Shown here in pieces: positions 42,301-54,700 of a stretch of DNA of 64,000 bases. Position numbers and translations under genes: made by a program. Location of the stretch: contig NC_134528.1 of the NCBI RefSeq assembly GCF_027942865.1, forward strand, positions 5,451,586-5,515,585, read 5' to 3'. This stretch comes from Odontesthes bonariensis (taxonomy: Eukaryota > Chordata > Actinopteri > Atheriniformes > Atherinopsidae). Within the stretch, counting starts at the first letter, position 1; each line of letters begins with the position of its first letter. Below the pieces are notes generated by a model that made no database searches, had not been told where the DNA came from, and saw only the letters and a program-made list of their open reading frames with translations.

Positions 42301-45300
42301 GGCAGACAGAAACTGCAGACAGAGGGGTAACAGTAAAGGAGGAGGATCACAGAGCTGGTTAGCAACAGATGCTGTAATCCTGGACATATCACTGAGAAGG
42401 AGCATCTCTGCACCCCAGATGTTGAGCTGTTGGCTGAGAGTTTCTGTCCATGTGATCTACTGAGAAAGTTCACCTGTGTGACATCATCAGCTGAGATGTT
42501 GCCTTTCCCGAATCGACTACTTCAGCTCCCTTCTTTTATACATCTCACTCATAAATTCCTCCATAAACTTCAAGTAGTTCAGAAATCTGGAGCTCATAAA
42601 AACACCAAAACCCTCCGTCCATTCACCACATCACCCCTGTGAGCGTCTTTATTAATCAGATCGTTTATACTAGTCATCGCTTAGCATAAAAAGGTTCTTT
42701 AAAAATAGAGAACATCCAGCAGATATTCCCAGAGTCCATGAGGATTTTACTTGATTAACAATTTAAGACTCAGGCTGTGTTCGAAACCGCATACTGATCG
42801 ATCAGACAATATGCAGAGCATTTACCCACAATGCATTTCGCTCCTGCCCGAGCCGAAATCAGCCGGCCTGAAGCTGATTTCCCTTAAGCTCTGTAAACTT
42901 TAGCAACATTTGAAACATTTTCAGGTGAGAAAGTAGTCGTTTAAATCCCCAACGTGTTGAAAACCTGACAAAATACCGGCTATTTACAATTTTGTTCCCA
43001 CGAATTCGGCGCTACTAAAGCTAGCCGTAGCGAGCAACGCACTTCCTGTTATTTTCACAAAATAAAATACCCGTTGCCTTTTATCATAGGGAAAGCCATT
43101 ACGATACAATTGGTGCTTTTGTTTTGAAAACAGGAAGTGAACCTACCCTCGTTGTAGCTAGCTTGAAACTGACGTTTTGACAGGAAATGACGATCGGCGA
43201 CGTCACGTTACGTTGCATCTTGGGTAGTTTGAGTATGAGGAGTAACCTCATGATGCATACCCAACATTTCGGAGAATCTAGTATGCATCCGGGAACTTCT
43301 CGCTTACTCAAACTCGCATACTAACTCAAAAAGTTAGTATGAGTAGTAGGAGAAGTATGCGGTTTCGAACACAGCCTCAAAGATATTCAGTTTAGACTCA
43401 TTAAAGACAAAGTTCCCTCCGTGGTTGTGAGCCGATGTTAAACTGACCACATATCTAAAGTCTAAGTGAGTTATAAAAACAGTCCAAATACAGAAACATG
43501 CTGTAAACGTGGGTAAATCTGGAAGTTTTATCCTTTAGGGTACTTACGTGGGGCAGAGGACAGCAGCCGTACGTTTCGTTGGTCATCTGGCAGCAGGTGG
43601 TCAGATCGGGACAGTCCGACTCCTTATCGGGACACACAACTGTGGAAAACACAGGGTCCAATGATTCAAAACATCCATTTACTTACATCTGTATTGCTTT
43701 AATTCTCCCAGCATGACGTAAACACATTAACCAAAATACATCAGAGCAAGAATCTGCCCTTTCCCCCCCCCAGTGGGGGCAGCTTACCGTCATTGGGTTT
43801 AGCAGAGACCTTCTTCATTAGTGGCATGTGAGTCTCACCAGACTTGCAGCTGCCATGCTCCAGGTCACATATTGTGTTGCTAGGGCAACAATGGAGATGA
43901 TCGCTGCAGCACGTGGCCTGCACATGATTCAGATATCAAAACATGTCGATGTGAAAACTACATATGAAACAAAAACAAAGCCGTTTCTCATCATTACTCT
44001 TTATTTCAGTCAAACAACAAGCAGGTTACAGCGTCACATCCAACACGATCAGGCTAAACTACCTCCAGGAAGGCTCTGTGAGCCACTGTGGAAGTGATTT
44101 AATAATACATCTTATTAATGGCTACTTCTTTAATCTTGTTATTCAGGTCACACTGACTGATTCCAGCTCAAATCCTGCCTTCAAGTTACAGTTGAAAGAT
44201 TGCATTCGCAATTATAGTAATGAATGGATGACCCGAATGAGCCGCTTTATTGTGCCCCGTGTCGGTAATGAAGAAGGAAAACTATGAAAAGACTTTTTAA
44301 GCAACACTACAGCCTTATAGTGTATGAACCTTTCAGGTTATGATAGAAATATCACCATTTTTCTGTTTCTGGGAGCATATATTAAGGGTTCAAAGTCACC
44401 AGCAAGTGTAGATTAGTTTGAAAGTTCCTCATTTCCAAAGTACGTCGCTCCTTAAGTTGGCCCCGCCTCCTCTGCTAAGCCCCGCCCACTCACATCCACC
44501 CTGCTGGACGGATGAAGCCAGCTTCTGGTGGAAATGTTCTGCACTGAGGAGCATGCATCTTCCATCCAGCAGCAGCCTCAGAGGATATCAGAGCCCAATG
44601 AATAAACTCCATCTGAGGCTAATGTTCCAGCAGAGTTAGCTAAAGGCTGTGGATGTGCAGCAGCCACTTTTCATCCCACTGTTTTAACAACTCGGTCCAG
44701 TTCAACGCTGGCCTGAAGAAGCTGAGCCACAAAGAGGGATCAGTTCCAACTCTCAGAGCCTGAACTTCAGAGCAGGGAAATGGAAGCTTCTGAGAAATAA
44801 CTCCTCCTGGTTTATTTATTGCTGTTATTTTCTCCTTTAGCAGCAGCTAATGCTAACAGCTTAGCTCCTCCTGGTTTATTTAGAGTTATTTTCTCCTTTA
44901 GCAGCAGCTAATGCTAACAGCTTAGCTAATGAAGGTGATGTACACCAGCTTCTAAGGAGTTATTGCTGTTATTTTCTTCTTTAGCAGCAGCTAATGCTAA
45001 CAGCTTAGCTCCTCATGGTTTATTTATCGAGTTATTTTCTCCTTTAGCAGCAGCTAACACTAACAGCTTAGCTCCTCCTGGTTTATTTATCGAGTTATTT
45101 TCTCCTTTAGCTGCAGCTAACGCTAACAGCTTAGCTTATGAAGGTGACGTACACCAGCTTCTAAGGAGTTATTGCTGCTCCTTTCTGAAAGATGAACATT
45201 ATTGTTCCCACATTACTTTGTTAGCTGAAGCTTTCTAGCTGAACGGTTCCGTTCTGTAACTCACCAACCTGCAGCTGTGTGGATAAGGTGTGTTTCCAAC

Positions 45301-48300
45301 ACAACACCGGTCCTCTCCTCACTCTCGGTGTGCTAACGCTACATTATCAGCATGTTTCTGATAAAAATATAGGTGTTTAATGAGGTTAATATATCCAAAA
45401 TGTTTAAATGTAGTAATTAACGGTACACATGCATTACTACGAGTTACGCTGTGTACATCTCCATCACTGTTGATGAGATAGCATTGTTTGCTAGCATCTT
45501 CTGCTAGCTTACAGAGAAGGTTGCTTACATCACTAGAAGCTCTCAGGAGAGGATTTTTAATCGGGGCCACTGTGCTTAAACCAACAGGTTTTTTGACCAA
45601 AGCTCGTCTCTTACATCTCAATGTAAGAGACGGCATAATGTGTCACCTTTAAGTTGACAGTGTTTGTCTTTGCTTTTCCCCCCCCGTCTTATTTTCTTCC
45701 TTTGTGGCCCCAAAAAGGAGGAGACAACAGCAAAATTCTTACCTCGAGCCACCAAAAATAACCTCAGAAACCAACATCAAAGCCATTTTTCATGAACAGT
45801 AATAATGTGTTTTGGTTTCAGTGGCTTTGAACACTGAAATGCTCACGTTGGACTCACAAAACGATGAAAACCTTGATGTCTGAGATCCAAAGTGGACACG
45901 AATCAGGTCCCTGATTTAAGGCGATTTATCAGTCGCACCCACCTCTGCGTACGGACAGCAGCCGTAGTCTCCGGCGGGTAAAAGGCAGCACGTATAACCA
46001 TCCGGGCAGCTGCTTTTTTCACCAGGACACGTCACAGAACCGGCAGCAGAAGCTACAAAAGCATCAAGAACAGAGAAAGAAAATCATGATTTTCCACCAA
46101 CTTTCATCCGGACATAAATATGCAGGAAAGAGTACCAAAAAAGAATCTACTCAAGGAAAAAGTAGCTCATTTAAAATGTACTCCGAGTAAAAGTTACTTA
46201 GTTACTTCTTTAGTTCTTTAAAAGCAGGAAGGCCTTCACAAATGAAGTTAATCAGAACCTTTTTCAACTTTTGCTTGCGGCACACGTTTGGTTTGGTTCC
46301 ACCCACTGACAGGAAGTTAGATATTTTTGCTTGCTTGGGGTTTTTTCTGGTTCCAGGGTCAGTGTAGACCATACTCTTTGGTTTTATTTTAAAGAGACCC
46401 AATAATAGAACAATACTAGAAGATTTTTTATTTGCCAAAACTTTATAGAATAGAAAAATACTTTATTCATCCCCCAATGGGGGAAATTCACATTAGTCGA
46501 GTAGCTCAAATTTTTTTTTTTTAAATATTTACAATGATTGTATTAACAACAACAATAATACCAATTCTATTAAAAAAAAACTACTACTACTAACTAATAA
46601 TAATGATAAATTACTAAATAAACAAATAAATTAAAAAAAATCAAATCAATCAATTTGAGAAGAACATGTCAGCAGTCACTGTTATAAAGCCTTAAAATAG
46701 CTTTTTGGTGCATTTTTCAATGTGTTATAATACACTCATAAGCTATATTAGCATAAATGTGTGTGAAATTAAGGAATGAGTCAAATTTTATTGCTTAAAC
46801 TTAAGCTTACTAGCTTACTACCAAGTTAGCTAACGTTAACTAGCACTATAAAACTGGCTGCTAACACTGACGTTAACATACCATGATTGAGTAAAGTTAT
46901 AAATTGAATTGATCAATGATTAATTGCATGTAACGTTATTTAGCTTCATGTGAGGTTATCTGACCTGTACATGCTCGCACAGGTTGGAAGCAGAGCTATT
47001 TAAAATGTAGTGAAGTAAAATACTTCCAACAATATTTACTTAAGTAAAAGTAAAATTACTGATTTTAAAAATTACTCAAAAAAGTAAAAGTACACAAAAA
47101 AAAACAAAAACAAAAAAAAAATACTCAATTACAGTAACGAGAGTAAATGTAATTTGTTACTTTCCACCCCTGTAAATATGCATTTTGAGGAGTTTCCAAC
47201 CTGGTTTGCTCTCGATCCTTTTAGCGGGCAGCTTCTGCAGCATGGGGGAGGACTCCAGTGAAGAAGACACACACTTTGAGTGGGTAATGTCGCACGTTGT
47301 TCCCTCAGGGCAGCAGTGACGCTTATCCTCACAACACACCGCCTGCAGAGAGAAGAAAATCCCTTCTGACAGTCAGTGACTACGCTCAGTCAAGGACACG
47401 GGATGCAAAGGAAAACTACTCGAGGGCTAACGGAGGATACAAATGTATAGACGGTTTAATAAAAATGAATAAAAGCCTCTCAGACGACTCGTGGTTGCTT
47501 TCTGCTCTGGTTTACCCTCCTGAATCTCCATGTTTCTATGTCAGAGCTTATTCTGAGCACAAAGTACAATCTGATTTGAGTGGAATTAGCAGGAGCTGGA
47601 GGAATATTTGATCCCATATCTGCCCTCATGTCTCCAACTGGGACTTCAGATGAGACCAGATATCAGAAACTGGAGATTCTGCGGTTCGTGTTCGAGTGAT
47701 TTTAATTGTAAATGTACTTTATTTATACAGCCCTTTACAGACGATCCTTCCGGTGTACCAAAGTGCTTTACAGCAGGTAATAAATAAAGAGAAGAAGAAG
47801 TAAAAACAAATAAAAACAATAAAAGAACAGTGAAAGCAATAAAATACAACAAAATCGATTAAGATAATAGTGTCATCATACTACTGGGTATTAAAAGCCA
47901 TCCTAAATTAGTAGGTTTTTAGCCTAGAAAAGGCTCAGTCACCCCAAAAATCAAAGTCTTATCAAGTATATTTGTCTCATTTCTAGTCAAAATATCTCAT
48001 TACACTTAATATAAGACACAACTGCCTAACAAGTACCATTTCAGCCAGATATAGGGACTTGTTTGAAGACAATACATCTGGAATATCTTGTTAAATGTAA
48101 AAGTCTTGAAAACAAATTGTTTTGAGTCACACATCATATGAAACAAGCTTTTTTTGACATTTGAAGAAGTTTTTAAACTAATTTCAAGATCACTTTTATC
48201 TCAAAAGTCCCAAATATCACATCTTATTTCAAGAAATCTTGACAAGCAGATTTTCACTAGTTCCATTGGCAGATTGTTTTGCTTATTTCAAGCAAAAACG

Positions 48301-48683
48301 TCTTTTATTTGTTGTTTTACTTGTTTTTGGAGTTTCCAGCAGAAACTGATCTGTTGACCTCAGAGCTCTACCAGGACTGTTAAAAGCTCAGATAAATACG
48401 ACGGGGCGAGGCCGTTAAAAGCTTTAAAAGCAAACATTAAAAGTTTAAAATCAGTTCTATAAAGGACAGGAAGCCAATGGAGGGAGTTATTTTGTATTTT
48501 AGATGAAACAGATGAAGTTTGTCACCTTGGGTAGAGGACAGCAGCCCCAGGAGCCGTCAGGAAGCTGGCAGCATGTGGTGTCATCCGGACACTCGGACTC
48601 CTGGTCCGGACAAATCACGGCTTTTACTTTCCCCTCGAGCTGCAGCCGCCACACATCACAGCCGGCGAATACCAAAGACACGA

Positions 48684-48733
<50 letters not shown>

Positions 48734-51700
48734 CAAGGCGTGGAGAAGATTAGAGAAGAGCAATAAGAGTTTAACCTTCTCATCTCATCACTGTGAATCA
48801 AATCATTTGTGGAGATGCTTTCGTTCAGGCGTGTAATTCACTAAGATGTGAGTCACGTGATAAGGCCGCGTGGTAAACCACATCATCTACATGACCGTCC
48901 CCACAGAGGCACCGATGTTCGGCCAGCACTGGTCTGATCAGTAACTTTACAGATTCACCTAAAAGCTGCCGACTCAAAGAGTCAAATCGGTCAAACACAG
49001 CCGAGGAAACGGCTGCTGACCATCTGCAAATCATAAATCTTTTACTGTTAGCAGCACAACCTTGGAAATGAGATGCCGCCGCAGCTTTAAAGGGACAGTT
49101 CGCCTCTTGACATGAAGCTGTCAACATCATTTATGAACATCTTCTTACCCCCTGCTGCGTCCTGTGAGCAGAGTTCCAGCCTCGCTTTGGTGTTGATGAA
49201 GGTAGTCCGGCTAGTTGGCTAGGGTCCTGAAAATAAAGCGTTTTGCTTCTCAAAACAATATGCGTTCAACAGAGTAATACATTTGCATCACAAAATCGTT
49301 CTCCAGGAAAAACGCTTTATTTTTGTGGCCCCAGCCAACTAGCCGGACTACCTTCATCAACACCAAAACGAGGCTGGAACTCTGCTCACAGGACGCAGCA
49401 GGGGGTAAGAAGATGTTCAGAAATGATGTTGCTGATATGGGATGTCATACAGCTTCATGTCAATAACATCACAGCTAACAATAAGTTAATATCAAAGCTA
49501 AACATTCAAAGCTAACAATAAGCTAACAACAAGCTAGCAATAAGCTAACAACAAGCTAACATCAAAGCTAACAATAAGCAAACATCAAAGCTAACAATAA
49601 GCAAACATCAAAGCTAACAATAAGCAAACATCAAAGCTAACAATAACCAAACATCAAAGCTAACATCAAAGCTAACAATAAGCAAACATCAAAGCTAACA
49701 ATAACCAAACATCAAAGCTAACATCAAAGCTAACAATAAGCAAACATCAAAGCTAACAATAAGCAAACATCAAAGCTAACAATAAGCAAACATCAAAGTT
49801 AACAACAAGCTAACAACAAGCTAACATCAAGCCAAAATCAAAGCTAACATCGAGCGAACAACAAGCTAACATCAAAGCTAACAATAAGAAAACATCAAAG
49901 CTAACAATAAGCAAACATCAAAGCTAACAATAACCAAACATCAAAGCTAACAATAACCAAACATCAAAGCTAACATCAAAGCTAGCAATAAGCAAACATC
50001 AAATCTAACAATAACCAAACATCAAAGCTAACATCAAAGCTAACAATAAGCAAACATCAAAGCTAACAATAAGCAAACATAAAAGTTAACAACAAGCTAA
50101 CATCAAAGCTAACAATAAGCAAACATCAAAGCTAAGAAGACCAGACGCGCCGCCGTGTTCTGGACCATCTGCAGAGGTTTCACAGCACAGAAGATAGAAG
50201 ACAATCTGAATATGAAGAAGACTAATAATAATCCTAATAATGAGAATTAGTTGTTCTGATTAGTTTTATCAATGACCGTGTTTAACCGTCGGTTATCTCT
50301 CAGAGAACAGAACGGCGTTCAGCCTCTGGATAAATCTTTATTATCAGTACATGTCAGGACAATCTGCCCACTCGCTCTTGAAAAAGTGCAGATAGGAACC
50401 ACTGAGATCGTCTTCAGCCCACTCAGAACATCAAACATGAAGTTTACCGACATCCCTCCATTAGTTTTTGACAGTTTTATTGTGGATGTGTTGAATTTCA
50501 GGGCTTGAAGGATGAAGGGAAATCTGTGAGGCCGAGCCGACTCGGAAAGTTTCAGATGAATCCGGCAGCTTTTTTTTTAATGAAATGACACCCAAACTTT
50601 TCTTTGTTCTGCTTCATAGATGCTGATAAAAATGTTTCCTCCTCCTTCATATCAACGCTTTCAGCGTCAAGACAACCAGACATTACAGCCGTTTCAGGCG
50701 AGACACGGCAGGAAAAAAAAACAGGGATTTTTCATGCAGTGGTCCGTCTACTTCCTTCGACATGTGTTCTTTCAAAATGTTTATCTCCGAAAACGCCCCA
50801 TAACAACTTTCAAAGAAAAGACGCAAAAAAAGAAATTCTGTTAAATTAGCTGGAAGCAGTAGCCTGATAAACCAGCCTAAATGGATTGGATGTCTAATTT
50901 AGTCTGGCACCGATCAATGGATACAACGGAACATTGTTGATGAGCACAACCCGTTGTCTTTCAAACCGCGTCTGTGCCTATAGGCCAACGCTCTGACCAA
51001 TCAGCGCAACTGACTGTGACGTAGTAAGCGCGACAGAAAGCTTTGGTGGGAGGGGACTCTTCCAAAACTGATGCCAAGCACAGATTCTATAATAGGACAG
51101 ATACGCCACTCACGGTGCATTTCCGGTTTCCAACGAGGCGATTTTGGTTGCAGTTCCACCCTCTTTCCACGTGGGGCGCCCAATTTTGGAGACCAGAATG
51201 AATGGAGTCCTATGGAGCTATACGCCCTTTCGTGCCCTTATCTCAAGATATAATTTTTTCTCTAGTAATTCGAATGTTGTTTTCGAAAGAGGGTGTTTAG
51301 AAAATACCCATGGCTGAGTTTTAGATTTTTAGAGCCACTCATTTGCTTAAAAAAAGGATTTGAAGTGTATATGACGTCATACATAGCTGGTCGACCAGCT
51401 GTCATTAGCACAATGCTAGCGCGTTGTGGACAACAAGAAGCCAACCAGTAAGAAATCAAAGCGATATATGTACTCGTTCAGTAGATTTTTTACTTGAAAC
51501 CCATGTTGAGCTCTCAGAAACTACATTCAAATCTGAGCGCTCTTGAGGAGACTTAGGTGACACTGACCATTTGTAGCATCTAGCTCCATTGGGCCCCATT
51601 CATTCTGGTCTCCACCGACGCTCCCAGTGGAATTCTGGTGGAACTGCAGCCAAAAAGCCGGTACAATGGGGCTTAATACAGAGTGGCAAGGCTGTTCGTT

Positions 51701-54700
51701 ATAATGGCTGTGTGCCAAGGCTGAATCAAACGAGCACTGTTCCATTGCCGCCGCCATCTTTCTTGTTGTGCTTTCGCTTGTCTATGTTCGCTTCCACTGC
51801 CCAACGTCGCACTGCTCTGTCGTCACTCCCTCAAAACCCCGCACCAGAACCCTCTGGCCCGCCCGCGTTGATTCAAAACACATCTCTGCGTTGTGATTGG
51901 TTTAGTTGCCATCTGCCAGATTCAGGGCAGTATTTTCAAAATGACAAGTGGATCGAGGCCAGACCCAACCGCAGGCAAAACATTTTGCCGTCCAGCAGTT
52001 GGCGCTGGTTTTCCAGGCTATGGAAGCAGCACATCTGACCGTAAACTGTCGTTATGAAACCGACTTTTAATGACAGTTTACCGACCATCTTATACATGCA
52101 TCATTGAGCTTGTATTCTATATCAATAATATTCTATTATTCTATATTATCATGACTAAGGGCCTGAGTATGTATTCTGTTTTTGAGCAATTGTTTCTAAT
52201 ACAAATGTATTCAATTCCCCTATTTAAATCTTTAAATGGCATTTTCTCAAAATCTGTTTTTTGTATTTTTCCAGTATAAATATCTCAGCCTATGGAGCAC
52301 CTACTAACACCAAACTTCCCAGTTATACACTTAGCACTATTCTGAAGATATTTACAGAAGGATTTGTTAATAAATCATTCCTGATCTGATTTATGTAACA
52401 ATATAGTAAAAAAAAAAAAAAAGGCGAAAAATCTATGTTTTTTAGGCTATGGATAGTATATTTTGATAGGTAATGAAAGCAGACATCCTGAAATCCCAAA
52501 ATTTATTTTGCACCTGGCTTTATCATATGTTCAGATCTATCTACCGGAAATATATGCAAATTTGCACATATTTAATGAGAACATGCCTAATTTAACATAC
52601 AAATTTCAAAAACTTGCAATACATTTTTTTCATACTTGTGTAAGTAAATCAACTGAGGAAGTTTCATTGTGATATCTATTATTTTAAAATGTTACCCTAT
52701 TCACCTGTAGTGTTTTACCTAAGAAATATTATGATTTCCTAGGTAATCAAAGCAGAGTTCCTGAAATCCTTCTGTAATTTTTTTTTTCATTTTGTGTGTA
52801 AACAAAATAAAAATATGTTCAGATATATCTACTGGAAATATATGCAAATTTGTGCATATTTAATGAGATGCCTAATTTGCATAATTAAACATACAAATTT
52901 CAAAAACTTGTAATACATTTTTTTTTCTTCTTCAATACTTGTGTAAGTAATTAACTGAGGAAGTTTCATGGTGATATCTATTATTTTAGAGGCTCCAAAT
53001 TGTGTCATAGGTCGTATGAAACAAAAGCAGCTGCAACTTAAGTAGTGCTCATCGATATGTTAACGATAGGAAGTGCAACCACTTTTTTTTTTCTATTGTG
53101 GAGCTCATGAGTGTCAGTTAGTTTTTGTTCATACTTTGGTTTTAAAAGGGCTTGACAAGGAAGTCTGCATGCTTGTTCTATTGGATAAACTTTACAGAAA
53201 AGGAAGGATGAACAATCTAAGGGAGAAACGTGGCTCAAAAGTGCTGCGTGACCCACTTTCTCCAGACAATAACATTTGCATGTCTAAAGGTTGAGGTCAA
53301 GAGAACAATCGGCGCCTGTCGGAGCCCAACGCTCGATTTCAGTTGAAAAAAAAAATAAAGCAAAAAGACACGAGAGGTAAAACGACACCCTGCGTTTGTG
53401 TTACCTGAGACTCAAGCGGCGCCTGATTGGGTGGGAGTCGCCTCATCCAGGGCAGGGAAGCGGTTTTATTTACACATCTCTGATGGACCAGATCGCACAC
53501 CGTCCCCTCATAGCAGCAGTGGAGGTGGTCCGAACAGCACTCAGCCTACACACGGAAGCAAGAGGTGAACCCAAAACCCAATCAATGCACTCAGTTTTTA
53601 CCAACTTTAGGATGGAAGCAGCGGCGTCAATTCAGCCAAAGCTAAGGTACGGCGAGGTCACTATAGTCACATGACTACAGTATCAATCAATAAATATACA
53701 GCAAATAATCACCACAAAAGTCTGCTATGTAGCTTATCTGTGTGCAAATGCAGTCTCACTCACACCCCGCTTACATAACAATGGACTCGTCTCTGTCTCC
53801 CTGTTAGCATTAGCATTAGCCTCGTTAACAGCCTGAATCCCGCCTTCACTACCTGCTCCTCCTTCCTCCGCCGCTGGGGCAACATTGGACCCATCATCAC
53901 CTGCCCTTCTTTTGGTGATAAATAAATCTAGTTTCCTGTTTCCTTTTCATATTTTACATTAATTAGCAAACAACAAATCCCGCTAATAACATCATCTCGT
54001 GGGAGGGGCGGGGGGCTGGGAGATACCACATTTCAAAAGGGGATACAAAGTGTTGGGGAAGATGATGCTTAGATAAATTGATTGTGTTGTTCAGAATTTC
54101 AATTGTAGTTCATTTATATGTATTAAATAATAGAATAATCAATACAAATTGACACAGAGTAATTCCATAAATTAATTAAAAAAGAAAAACGAACATTTCC
54201 ATTTTCCCCTGGAGCCAAGGTGTGGCAGCTGCCGTACCCGATTGACGCCCATGGATGGAAGGCAAAACTTGTGTTGTAACGGCAGCAATTAAATCAATAA
54301 ATCTGTCCAATAACTCCCAACATTTCCGGCATAGTCTATAAAAATCCCTGTAGTTTCACACAAATCAAATAAAAGAGAAAATTGTTTGTTTCATGGATGG
54401 CTGTGACTCAGGAGTCGTTGTCCCACATGTCAATAATCAAATCAAGTGCTTTGAATAAGCCGATCCGGAACATTTACGGTCAGCTCCGATGCACAGAAGC
54501 TCTTCAACTTAGTGTTGAATGTGTCATTTGCTGCATTGTTGACTACTTCCCAGAAGCACTTAAAACATTATTTGCTTCCCTTCACAGTTTTAAGTGAGTT
54601 AGATACAACTGTGGTCACAATTTATGGGTAAAAACGCACTAAATGTGATGAGGTTTTCCTGAAAATTAGCCACAAAAATGAGGAAGTGAGCATGAAATAC

